This document shows positions 16,701-23,814 of a DNA stretch of 58,528 nucleotides, in pieces (positions within the stretch are counted from its first letter, which is position 1; each line of letters opens with the position of its first letter). This DNA comes from an uncultured Clostridia bacterium (GTDB lineage Bacteria > Bacillota > Clostridia > Oscillospirales > Ruminococcaceae). The translations under genes and the position numbers were made by a program. The stretch is taken from positions 1 through 58,528 of the forward strand of contig CALWZO010000003.1 in NCBI GenBank assembly GCA_944386045.1, read 5' to 3'. A model generated the notes under the pieces. That model ran no database searches. It was not told the DNA's origin and was given only the letters and a program-made list of their open reading frames with translations.

Positions 16701-17005
16701 CGGTTTTTGCATCTGTCGGCGGCGCGCCTGGCCATAACCGCTTTGCCGGCGCCGTCCAGCACCTTGCCGGCCAGCCGGCGGTGGTTGTTCTGCACATCTC
16801 TCATCAGGCTGGTAAAGCTGTACAGGCTGACCAGCGATGCCCGGGCGTCTTCCAGGGCGGAAAACAATATGCTTTCGCCGGTTTTGGAAAATTGTTCCGG
16901 AACTATCAGCAGGCATTTTTCTCCCTGCTGTGCCAAAGATATTATCTGATTTGTAATATATGCGGACTTGCCGGTACCGGCAGTCCCGATGACAAATTTA
17001 AGCAT
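13778..17005 (-). CDS. addB: ATP-dependent helicase/nuclease subunit B, AddB
   Basis: This 1075-residue AddB has an N-terminal inactivated-helicase fold with an intact Walker A (GTAGTGKS, residues 7-14) and a C-terminal nuclease domain. The nuclease motif is 'GVCDRVDIY' with 'IVDYKTGTQQ'. The four cysteines that hold the 4Fe-4S cluster in Bacillus AddB are present: one in 'YYNCAFMYFL' and three in 'CRWCLFSSVC' near the C-terminus. It is the partner of AddA in Chi recognition and end resection. It is the first gene of the operon. The start follows a GGGGG-rich site and an extended -10 promoter lies 27 bases upstream. Confidence 0.96.
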   Translation of the reverse strand: MLKFVIGTAGTGKSAYITNQIISLAQQGEKCLLIVPEQFSKTGESILFSALEDARASLVSLYSFTSLMRDVQNNHRRLAGKVLDGAGKAVMARRAADRCKNRLQLYSRQTAHFPFAYSLAGLFDDFKRSGISARGLYRLVGSMPQKSPKLKELSRIYSEYCGIISDGFCDGEDLLLLLSQVLPDRYTRDTHIFVDGFESFSFGQLAVLKNMMGAGKDITFALTCDSLYDTSGGTGNFSFVQNTAAQLIKAAKDIGIKIAKPTVMSVPYRFKNEDLRQVDMFLQGADCQPADGGHVFATEFDSQYEEVAFTAARINTLVKNGYMYNDITVVCPQLEKYENQLQDSFTAAGIPYFIDAKRIISSSAPVMLFKSILEVMDRGLNAENIIPLLKTGLTGFDEETVNMLENYLYIWRDFDFDFNRPFRLPPGGIKRQMTQQEEEYLQTINGLRRSLREIFAPFPYSTPMGADKLLQTAYDTALRLKSDEAMEKMINGMPDKQDKELLVRQWDTVIECLDSLYEITGYDRLTPGEISRLFMLMIEGAAIGFAPQTQDCVMITDPKRMKLERVRAVFILGAAQDIFPSVVAESGLLSATDRQFLKENNYPLKNNFENLFSFENLYYYKALTSAGESLYISCCKKNIDTKQFFSAEIDGLRQALCLPRATAAPEEYAINPTFFAQYISRQADNTNRQAYMELLSGLGISSAAAPQKDFIIHDPALLEQVLGNYLTLSPTRVQSYYNCAFMYFLQRVLEIQPLEKAEFSPRTAGNYLHFIARKVMGQFGEEFGKTPWENILPCIDRAVEEYISSAYPARLTGRAKFAAQHENMKENAVQLLKYIHSEQSRALFHPIAFEEKIGLGSDIPPLKVTTSGGKTINIAGVCDRVDIYRGADKDYLRIVDYKTGTQQFSLDDVYNGLSSQLLLYMSALLKAGFGKAEKQLAPGAVIYQPADAAFNFDDESKGLYTPVGLALADRQISTAFDGVGRGACGVIQGSDKIKPASKSKTVDRKVFEYILDYAVNSVKAMAEDVYSGKFECLPLEDASGYKPCRWCLFSSVCQNNDNTRQMKKNDFEKLGKEEK

Positions 17006-17031
17006 AAAAACCCCCTTGCCGTAATAATTGT

Positions 17032-17037
17032 ATTATA
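17032..17037 (-). promoter_or_regulatory. Extended -10 box of the addB operon
   Basis: On the minus strand TATAAT at 17037-17032 is preceded by TG-N, making an extended -10. No good -35 is visible at 17 bases upstream. Transcription would start close to the addB ribosome binding site. Confidence 0.6.
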
Positions 17038-17127
17038 ACACACGCCGATAAATTTTAAAATGCAAACATATGGGTATATTTTTGTTGTTGCAAGGAATAA
17101 TAATAAAAAACATCAGAGGTGAAAAAT

Positions 17128-17346
17128 ATGTTAAGCAAAATTGCACTTGGCCTGCTTATGGTAGGCGGCTTGAACTGGGGCCTGGTAGGCCTGCTGAATT
17201 TTGACCTTGTGGCCTTTATTTTCGGTTCACAGCAAAATATGTTTGCAAGAATAGTGTATGTGGTTATAGGTTTGTCTGCACTGCTGGCAGCACCGCTGAT
17301 TTTTGCACCGCAGTCAGACAGCAATATGAAAAGCGGAGGGATGTAA
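17128..17346 (+). CDS. DUF378 family small membrane protein
   Basis: This 72-residue protein has two transmembrane helices (about residues 3-23 and 38-58) and the family signature 'GGLNWGLVGLLNFDLVAFIFG'-like core around residues 10-30. A short polar tail, QSDSNMKSGGM, ends it. DUF378 proteins are small membrane proteins of unknown function. The ATG at 17128 follows AGAGGTGAAAAAT, and the GTG nine bases earlier has no site of its own. It is monocistronic, and its last codons form the left arm of its own terminator. Confidence 0.88.
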   Translation: MLSKIALGLLMVGGLNWGLVGLLNFDLVAFIFGSQQNMFARIVYVVIGLSALLAAPLIFAPQSDSNMKSGGM

Positions 17347-17361
17347 ACCTCCGTTTTTTTT
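17334..17361 (+). terminator. Terminator overlapping the DUF378 stop codon
   Basis: CGGAGG (17334-17339) pairs with CCTCCG (17348-17353) and is followed by eight Ts. The left arm lies in the last codons of the gene. The following 17362-17458 holds no gene. Confidence 0.85.
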
Positions 17362-17458
17362 AGATATGTACAAATATATATAATACTTATCGGCTTTTCG
17401 GCAAAAACTTTATTCAGTTATACAAAAAAATGGATTTTGGGCTGTATTTCACAATCAT

Positions 17459-17486
17459 TTTACAAATTAGGTGATAAAATTATAAA
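17459..17486 (+). promoter_or_regulatory. Probable promoter of the activase operon
   Basis: TTTACA (17459-17464) and TATAAA (17481-17486) are separated by 16 bases. They lie 41 bases before the ATG of the activase gene. This is a near-consensus match in an AT-rich gap. Confidence 0.5.
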
Positions 17487-17527
17487 GAAAAAGTATGCCA
17501 AAAATAATATTATAGAGGAATGTTTTG

Positions 17528-20461
17528 ATGAGTATGAAGCTGGGCATTGATATTGGAAGCACCACTGTAAAGGTAGTTGTTCTGGATGAAGTCGGCAGTG
17601 TGCTGTATCAAAGTTATGAAAGACATTTTGCCAAAGTAAGGGAAAAAGCTGTACAGCAGCTGGAAAAGGCAAAAGAATTTTTGCAGGGAAAAACTGTAAA
17701 TGTTGCCATAACCGGCAGCGCCGGCCTGGGCGTTGCAAAGGCGGCAAACCTGCCTTTTGTGCAGGAAGTATATGCCACGGCAGCGGCTGTAAACCGGTAC
17801 ATACCGGGTGCTGACGCGGTTATAGAACTGGGCGGCGAGGACGCAAAGATAATATTTTTCCGCGGCAGCCTGGAAGAAAGGATGAACGGCAGCTGTGCCG
17901 GCGGCACCGGCGCATTTATCGACCAGATGGCAACGCTTTTGGATGTAAGCGCTGACGAACTGGACGAGCTGAGCCTGAAACATGAAAAGATATACCCAAT
18001 AGCCAGCCGCTGCGGCGTGTTTGCCAAAAGCGATATACAGCCGATTTTGAACCAGGGCGGCAGAAAAGAAGATGTGGCCGCCAGCATTTTCCAGGCGGTG
18101 GTGGACCAGACCATAGCCGGCCTCAGCCAGGGCAGACAGCTGGACGGAAAGATAGTTTTCCTGGGCGGCCCCCTGCATTTTCTCAAGGGTCTGCGCGAAA
18201 GGTTTGTCGAAACTTTGCACCTGGACGAAGAGCATGGCATCTTCCCGGAAAACGGACAGGTGTTTGCGGCACTGGGTGCTGCGGTGTGTTCGGAGGAATA
18301 TGCCCCCGAAACCTATGACAGCATTATTGACAAGCTGAACAACGCCGTCAGCGCGTCAACCATAGACAACCCTATGCCGCCGCTGTTTGAAAGCCGGCGG
18401 GATTATGACCGGTTCCGGGCCAGACACAGCAAAGCCACCCCGGTGTCGGTGGATATAAACGAGTACAGCGGCGATGCCTATATAGGTATAGACGCCGGTT
18501 CCACTACCACAAAAGTTGTACTGATGGCGGAAAACGGCGGTATACTGTACAGCTATTACAATTCCAACAAGGGCAACCCGGTGCAGGTGGTCAAAGCACA
18601 GCTGGAAGAAATTTACCGCCTGTGCGCAGACAAAATACATATACGCGCCGCCGGTGTCACCGGATACGGCGAAGACCTGATAAAAAATGCCTTTAAGGTG
18701 GATTTTGGCCTGGTGGAAACGGTGGCTCACCTGAGGGCGGCGGAACATTTCCAGCCGGATGTGGATTTCATCATCGACATCGGCGGCCAGGATATGAAAT
18801 GCTTCAAGATAAAAAACGGCGTTGTGGACAGCATAATGCTCAACGAGGCCTGCTCTTCCGGCTGCGGCTCCTTTATAGAAACTTTTGCCAAAGCCCTGGG
18901 ATATGACATTGCAGAGTTTGCAAAGCTGGGCCTGTTTGACAAAACGCCGGTAAACCTGGGCAGCAGATGTACAGTGTTTATGAACTCCAGCGTAAAACAG
19001 GCGCAGAAAGACGGCGCCAGCGTAAATTCCATCAGCGCAGGCCTGTCCATATCGGTGGTAAAAAATGCAATTTACAAAGTTATAAGGGCGGCATCTGCCG
19101 ACGACCTGGGCCAGCATATAGTGGTGCAGGGCGGCACATTCCTGAATGACGCAGTGCTGCGCGGTTTTGAGCAGGAGATAGGCAGAGATGTAATCCGCCC
19201 GACCATTGCCGGTCTTATGGGCGCTTACGGTGCAGCCCTTTATGCCAAAGACAGAGGTCTGGAAAGCAGCGGCATCATCACTGCCGACGGCCTGAAAAAC
19301 TTTGTGCACAGCGCAAGGCCGACCACCTGTAATCTGTGCACCAACCACTGCGCACTGACAGTGAACACCTTTGAAAACGGACGCAGATTTATATCCGGCA
19401 ACCGCTGTTCCCGCCCGCTGGGCAAAGAAAAGGCCGACACCCCCAACATATATCAGTACAAACTGGCAAAGCTGCTGGCAATGCAGGGTGTGGGCAATGG
19501 CGACGGCAGCCGCGGCAAAATGGGTCTGCCCCTGGGGTTGAATATGTATGAAAACCTGCCCTTTTGGTACCGGCTGTTTACAAACCTTAATTTTGAGGTG
19601 GTGCACAGCGGCAAGGCTGACAGGACCACATACAAGCTGGGTCAGAACACCATACCTTCCGACACCGTGTGCTATCCGGCCAAACTGATGCACGGGCAGG
19701 TGGAAAAACTGATAAACATGGGTGTGACCAATATTTTCTACCCCTGTATGTCCTACAACTTTGACGAGGGCAAAGGGGACAACAACTACAACTGTCCGGT
19801 GGTGGCCTATTATCCGGAACTTATTGCCGCCAATGTTTCCGACACGGAGAAAATCAATTTTATGAACCCCTATGTGGGCCTGCACAAACCCAGGGAGTTT
19901 GCCAAAAAGATGGCCAGGTTCATGCAGGAAAAATTTGGTATACATCACCGCGAAACGGTCAAGGCGGTGCGCGCCGCATACAAGGCCTATCACGCATACA
20001 AAGACGATATAAAGCACAGGACAAGGGAATACATAAACATTGCCAGGGAAAGAAACCTGCCGATAATTGTAATCGCCGGCAGGCCCTATCATATCGACCC
20101 GGAGATAAACCACGGTATAGACGAACTGATATCTTCTTTCAACCTGGTGGTAATCAGCGAAGACGGCATCAGTGACATACTGGACAGGCGGCCGCGCAAA
20201 GTTCTCAACCAGTGGACCTATCAGTCCCGTATGTACCAGGCGGCCAGATATGTGTGCACACAGCCGGATATGCAGCTGGTACAGCTGGTCAGCTTTGGCT
20301 GCGGTATAGATGCCATAACCACCGATGAGGTAAGGGATATACTGGAAAGTGCCGGCAAGCTGTACACACAGATAAAAATAGACGATATATCCAACCTGGG
20401 CGCTGTCACCATAAGGATACGCAGCCTTATTGCAGCGATGCAGGCAAAGGAGGAAAAGTAA
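17528..20461 (+). CDS. 2-hydroxyacyl-CoA dehydratase activase-type protein (two BcrAD ATPase domains plus DUF2229)
   Basis: This 977-residue protein has three parts. An ASKHA ATPase domain (about 1-275) has GIDIGSTT, 'SCAGGTGAF' (Cys123) and 'SRCGVFAKSD' (Cys162). A second ATPase domain (about 310-590) has GIDAGSTTTK, 'EACSSGCGSFIE' and 'SRCTVFMNSS'. A DUF2229-type region has 'CNLCTNHCAL' and 'GNRCSRPLG'. In HgdC the equivalent cysteines hold a 4Fe-4S cluster between subunits, and ATP hydrolysis drives electron injection into the dehydratase. The substrate of this long variant is not known. The ATG at 17528 follows AGAGGAA. The next gene starts one base after the stop. In many Clostridia, as I recall, both parts form one chain of about 1400 residues. 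Confidence 0.9.
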   Translation: MSMKLGIDIGSTTVKVVVLDEVGSVLYQSYERHFAKVREKAVQQLEKAKEFLQGKTVNVAITGSAGLGVAKAANLPFVQEVYATAAAVNRYIPGADAVIELGGEDAKIIFFRGSLEERMNGSCAGGTGAFIDQMATLLDVSADELDELSLKHEKIYPIASRCGVFAKSDIQPILNQGGRKEDVAASIFQAVVDQTIAGLSQGRQLDGKIVFLGGPLHFLKGLRERFVETLHLDEEHGIFPENGQVFAALGAAVCSEEYAPETYDSIIDKLNNAVSASTIDNPMPPLFESRRDYDRFRARHSKATPVSVDINEYSGDAYIGIDAGSTTTKVVLMAENGGILYSYYNSNKGNPVQVVKAQLEEIYRLCADKIHIRAAGVTGYGEDLIKNAFKVDFGLVETVAHLRAAEHFQPDVDFIIDIGGQDMKCFKIKNGVVDSIMLNEACSSGCGSFIETFAKALGYDIAEFAKLGLFDKTPVNLGSRCTVFMNSSVKQAQKDGASVNSISAGLSISVVKNAIYKVIRAASADDLGQHIVVQGGTFLNDAVLRGFEQEIGRDVIRPTIAGLMGAYGAALYAKDRGLESSGIITADGLKNFVHSARPTTCNLCTNHCALTVNTFENGRRFISGNRCSRPLGKEKADTPNIYQYKLAKLLAMQGVGNGDGSRGKMGLPLGLNMYENLPFWYRLFTNLNFEVVHSGKADRTTYKLGQNTIPSDTVCYPAKLMHGQVEKLINMGVTNIFYPCMSYNFDEGKGDNNYNCPVVAYYPELIAANVSDTEKINFMNPYVGLHKPREFAKKMARFMQEKFGIHHRETVKAVRAAYKAYHAYKDDIKHRTREYINIARERNLPIIVIAGRPYHIDPEINHGIDELISSFNLVVISEDGISDILDRRPRKVLNQWTYQSRMYQAARYVCTQPDMQLVQLVSFGCGIDAITTDEVRDILESAGKLYTQIKIDDISNLGAVTIRIRSLIAAMQAKEEK

Positions 20462-20462
20462 A

Positions 20463-21740
20463 ATGGCAAAACTGGAATACGATGAAAACGGCCGTCTGCT
20501 TTTTACCGAGGAGATGAGAAAGGAATATACAATTCTTATCCCGCAGATGCTGCCGGTGCATTTTACCATAATGCGCCAGATACTGATAAACGAAGGCTAC
20601 AAATGCGAAACCCTGGGCGGCAACCCCAGGCAGATAGTGGACACCGGCCTGAAATATGTACATAACGATACCTGTTATCCGGCCCTGCTGGTTATCGGTC
20701 AGCTGATAAATGCGCTGAACAGCGGCGACTACGACAAGGACAAGGTGGCACTGATGATAACCCAGACCGGCGGCGGCTGCCGTGCGTCCAACTACATACA
20801 TCTGCTGAGAAAAGCGCTGAAAAAAGCCGGGTATGAGCAGGTGCCGGTAATAAGCCTGAACCTGTCCGGCCTGGAAAAAAATCCCGGCTTCAAACTTTCG
20901 CTTGACCTGGGCATTAAAATGGCTTACGCCATGATATACGGCGACCTGATTGTACTGCTGGCCAATCAGACCCGCCCTTACGAAAAGGAAAAGGGACGCA
21001 CCGACCGGCTGGTGGAAAAATGGGAAAAACAGCTGGTGGAGCAGTTTGCAAAGGGTGTGAAAGTCAGCAAAAAAGCGGTGGTGGAGAATATGGACAAAAT
21101 CTGCGCCGATTTTGCCGCCGTACCCGTAGGTGAAAAAAACAAGCCCAGGGTGGGCATAGTGGGGGAAATATATGTAAAATATTCGCCCCTGGGCAACAAC
21201 AACCTGGAAGATTTCCTTCTGGGCGAAGGCTGCGAGCCGGTGGTGCCCGGCCTTATGGACTTTATAATCTTCAAAATCTACAACCGCGAAGTGGATGTAA
21301 ACCTGTACGGCGGACACCTGGCCAAAAAGGCGGTGTGCGCCCTTATGAGAAAATTTGTGGAAGGCTACCAACAGGCGATGATAGATGTGATAAACAAATA
21401 TCCCGCTTTCCGCGCCCCGGGCACATTCTCGCACTTGGAACATCTGGCCATGAACTATCTGGGCGCAGGCAACAAGATGGGCGAAGGCTGGCTGCTGACC
21501 GGCGAGATGCTGGAGCTTATCAACGACGGCGTGAACAATATTGTCTGCACACAGCCTTTCGGCTGTCTGCCAAACCACATTGTGGGCAAAGGCATGATAA
21601 GAAAGATAAAGGACGATTATCCCCAAAGCAATATTGTGGCCATAGACTACGACCCCAGCGCCACAAAGATAAACCAGGAAAACAGGATAAAACTGATGCT
21701 GGCCAACACAGGCAAGATGAAACAGTTTGTCAAAAACTGA
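20463..21740 (+). CDS. HgdB-like 2-hydroxyacyl-CoA dehydratase family protein
   Basis: This 425-residue protein resembles the C-terminal dehydratase-like part of the long activase fusion proteins (2-hydroxyacyl-CoA dehydratase D-component/HgdB fold). Features include 'GGNPRQIVDTGLKYVHNDTCYPALLVIGQ', a Cys region likely to bind the iron-sulfur cluster, and 'TQTGGGCRASNY' and 'CTQPFGCLPNH', further conserved Cys motifs. The ATG at 20463 follows AAAGGAGG lying in the end of the activase gene, with one base between stop and start, so the pair is translationally coupled. It should be the electron-accepting partner of the activase. Its substrate is unknown. Confidence 0.87.
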   Translation: MAKLEYDENGRLLFTEEMRKEYTILIPQMLPVHFTIMRQILINEGYKCETLGGNPRQIVDTGLKYVHNDTCYPALLVIGQLINALNSGDYDKDKVALMITQTGGGCRASNYIHLLRKALKKAGYEQVPVISLNLSGLEKNPGFKLSLDLGIKMAYAMIYGDLIVLLANQTRPYEKEKGRTDRLVEKWEKQLVEQFAKGVKVSKKAVVENMDKICADFAAVPVGEKNKPRVGIVGEIYVKYSPLGNNNLEDFLLGEGCEPVVPGLMDFIIFKIYNREVDVNLYGGHLAKKAVCALMRKFVEGYQQAMIDVINKYPAFRAPGTFSHLEHLAMNYLGAGNKMGEGWLLTGEMLELINDGVNNIVCTQPFGCLPNHIVGKGMIRKIKDDYPQSNIVAIDYDPSATKINQENRIKLMLANTGKMKQFVKN

Positions 21741-21743
21741 ATG

Positions 21744-21775
21744 AAAAAAGACACGGTGCAAACCGTGTCTTTTTT
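21744..21775. terminator. Bidirectional terminator with GCAA tetraloop
   Basis: A 14-bp perfect stem (21744-21757 with 21762-21775) encloses a GCAA loop. It has A6 on the left and T6 on the right, so it can end both the HgdB-like gene and the converging ABC permease gene. Confidence 0.93.
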
Positions 21776-21788
21776 GTGTAGAGAAAAA

Positions 21789-22427
21789 CTAAAAGTCCCT
21801 TTTTTTGTATATGGAAACGGATACTGCCATGGAAGCGATAAGAATTAAAATTGAAGCGGCAGAAAAAATCAGCAGACCATTACGCAAAATATTTTCTATA
21901 ATCTGTTCTGGTACTGTTATATGCCAACCCGCTTTCACTGCGATATACATACCTCCAAAAATTACAGCCGCTGGTAAAAGCATTACCACCAGTATGGCTA
22001 TGCGGCTTTTTTCAGCTCCAAGTTTGTAGACCACCGGTATGGTGAAACTCATATATATAACAGCGGTGCAGCTGGCACTTATCAGTGCAGCAGTAAATTC
22101 TGCTGGATTTATTTTATCCGACAAAAAGAACGCGGATACATCGCACACGATACAGAAAGCCAGGGACAACAACCCTAACACATATTTTGAAAGCGCAACC
22201 TTCGTCCTGCTAACAGGAAGGGAGGCGGTATAGCTGTTCCAAGTGCATCTGTCATCATAGGCGATAGCTGTCATGGGGATTATGGCGCAGGCCAATACGA
22301 AAAATGTGTACAGGAGCGAAGTATTTCCGGTTTCAGCACCGATAATCCGGTAAATTATTATCATTACAGCATATATCCTCAGGGTGGCTTTCAAAGTGTA
22401 AATATCCTTTAACAATAAGCCTTTCAT
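21789..22427 (-). CDS. ABC-2 type transporter permease
   Basis: This 212-residue protein has about six hydrophobic segments and starts MKGLLLKDIYTLKATLRIY, the usual opening of the ABC2_membrane_5 (PF13346) permeases. 'DDRCTWNSYTASLPVSRTKV' at about residues 58-77 is the conserved cytosolic loop of that family. It would form the membrane part of an exporter with the ATPase encoded just upstream. Its start overlaps the ATPase stop by one base (TGATG). These GntR/ABC cassettes are usually linked to cell-envelope stress or peptide export, but the substrate is not known here. Confidence 0.88.
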   Translation of the reverse strand: MKGLLLKDIYTLKATLRIYAVMIIIYRIIGAETGNTSLLYTFFVLACAIIPMTAIAYDDRCTWNSYTASLPVSRTKVALSKYVLGLLSLAFCIVCDVSAFFLSDKINPAEFTAALISASCTAVIYMSFTIPVVYKLGAEKSRIAILVVMLLPAAVIFGGMYIAVKAGWHITVPEQIIENILRNGLLIFSAASILILIASMAVSVSIYKKRDF

Positions 22428-23275
22428 CAGTGTTTGCCCTCCTTTACATAGTACAGCATAATATCTTCCAGCGAGGCTTTGTCCACGATGTGACCGGGGC
22501 CGATTTTGTTTTTATACACCAGCGCGTCCACAGAATAGGCGTTTTTCCTGGAGTGCACAATCCGGCTTTTGTCTATTTTTTCAAATTCCTCTGCCGAACA
22601 GCGCAGCATACCGTAGGTGGTGTCCACCTCGTCCTTTGTCATGGAAAACACTATCCGGCCGTTGTTGATAAAGGTTATATAGTCGCACACCTTTTCCAGG
22701 TCGGAGGTGATGTGGCTGGACATAAACACGCTGTTTTCCTCGTCCTGGACAAAGTCCAGCAGCATATCCAGTATCTCGTCCCTTATCACCGGGTCCAGAC
22801 CGCTGGTGGCTTCGTCCAGTATCAGGGTTTTTGCCCCGTGACAGGTGGCGGCGGCGATGGACAGCTTCATCTTCATGCCTTTGGAATATTTGCTCACCGG
22901 CTGTTTTGGGTTGAGGCCGAAAGCGGTGCAGTCTGCCAGAAATTTGGCGCTGTCCCAGCGGGAGTAGATGTTTTTCATAAATTTGTCTATCTCTTTGTAA
23001 TTGAGCGTTTCCGGGAAGGGACATTCGTCCAGCACCAGGCCGATGTCCTCCTTCTGCCGCGGGCTGAGGGCTTCTGCGGGCACGCCGTCTATTTTACAGC
23101 TGCCGCCGTCAGCCTTTGCCCGGCCTGTCAGCAGGGATATGGTGGTGCTTTTGCCGGCGCCGTTGGCGCCGATAAAGCCCATTATGTATCCTTTTGGCAG
23201 GGTTATGTCCACATTTTTCAGCCTGAAGGACGGCCAGTTTTTGCACAGTCCTTTTATTTCTATGGCGTTTTCCAT
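22427..23275 (-). CDS. ABC transporter ATP-binding protein
   Basis: This 282-residue ATPase has Walker A 'GANGAGKSTTISLL' (about residue 36), signature 'SKYSKGMKMKLSIAAA' (about 135), Walker B 'KTLILDEATSGLDP' and the H-loop 'VFMSSHITSDLEK'. A C-terminal extension of about 80 residues is typical of the YtrB/CcmA-like exporters. It pairs with the downstream ABC-2 permease and is controlled by the GntR repressor encoded one base upstream. The signature 'SKGMK' instead of LSGGQ is normal for this subfamily. Confidence 0.94.
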   Translation of the reverse strand: MENAIEIKGLCKNWPSFRLKNVDITLPKGYIMGFIGANGAGKSTTISLLTGRAKADGGSCKIDGVPAEALSPRQKEDIGLVLDECPFPETLNYKEIDKFMKNIYSRWDSAKFLADCTAFGLNPKQPVSKYSKGMKMKLSIAAATCHGAKTLILDEATSGLDPVIRDEILDMLLDFVQDEENSVFMSSHITSDLEKVCDYITFINNGRIVFSMTKDEVDTTYGMLRCSAEEFEKIDKSRIVHSRKNAYSVDALVYKNKIGPGHIVDKASLEDIMLYYVKEGKH

Positions 23276-23276
23276 A

Positions 23277-23651
23277 CTATTCTCCTTTATAAATTATCTC
23301 AATCATTTCTTTCAGTTCTTCCGGCCCTATGTTCCGCAGCCTTGCGCCGGCCACCGCCTGCCGCAGGCTGTCCTCCACCTGACGAAGATAGCTCTCCCTC
23401 ATCAGCTGTGTGTTTTTTGCCGCCACAAAACAGCCTTTGCCGGCCACAGTGACTATAAAGCCGCCCTTTTCCAGCTCTTCATAGGCGCGCTTGGTGGTGA
23501 TTATGCTTATGTGCAGCTCCTTCGCCAGTGCTCTCATTGACGGCAGCATATCTCCCTCGGCCAGCCGGCCGGACATTATCGTCTCTTTTATCCGGTTTTC
23601 TATCTGGGTGTATATGGGCAAGGGACTGGAATTTGATATAATTATGTTCAT
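23277..23651 (-). CDS. GntR family transcriptional regulator, YtrA type
   Basis: This 124-residue repressor has an N-terminal winged helix: 'PIYTQIENRIKETIMSG', 'LPSMRALAKELHISIITTKRAYEELEKGGFI' and 'GKGCFVA'. Only a short C-terminal dimerisation helix pair follows, which is the YtrA subfamily plan. The start at 23651 follows AGAGGTACCAG. A longer reading to 23714 would begin in the -35 box. It is the first gene of the GntR-ATPase-permease operon. A perfect inverted repeat covering the -10 box points to autorepression. Confidence 0.93.
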   Translation of the reverse strand: MNIIISNSSPLPIYTQIENRIKETIMSGRLAEGDMLPSMRALAKELHISIITTKRAYEELEKGGFIVTVAGKGCFVAAKNTQLMRESYLRQVEDSLRQAVAGARLRNIGPEELKEMIEIIYKGE

Positions 23652-23672
23652 CTGGTACCTCTTGCAGTAATT

Positions 23673-23714
23673 ACTGTGTATATACAATATACACAGTATA
23701 TACGGTTTTGTCAA
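23673..23714 (-). promoter_or_regulatory. Promoter and GntR operator of the ABC cassette
   Basis: On the minus strand TTGACA (23714-23709) and TATATT (23691-23686) are 17 bases apart. A perfect inverted repeat with 11-bp arms (23673-23683 and 23687-23697, ACA between) covers the -10 box. Repressor bound there would block RNA polymerase, and the GntR gene just downstream is the obvious owner. Confidence 0.85.
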
Positions 23715-23814
23715 CAGGTTTTTGAAAATTTTTTAAAAAAGCTATTTTAAATGCTTATTTTGTGATAGAATAGCAATAGAATATAACAGATAACAAATAC
23801 CGGAGTGATTATAT

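Noticed and set aside
18356..20569. 737-codon open frame antisense to the activase gene
   Set aside because: It is a shadow of codon bias in the sense gene. It has no recognisable domain and no ribosome binding site, while the sense frame has complete motifs.
22427..23714. GntR/ABC cassette as a toxin or antibiotic-resistance island
   Set aside because: Composition and neighbours are ordinary, and such YtrA-type cassettes are common core elements of Firmicutes.
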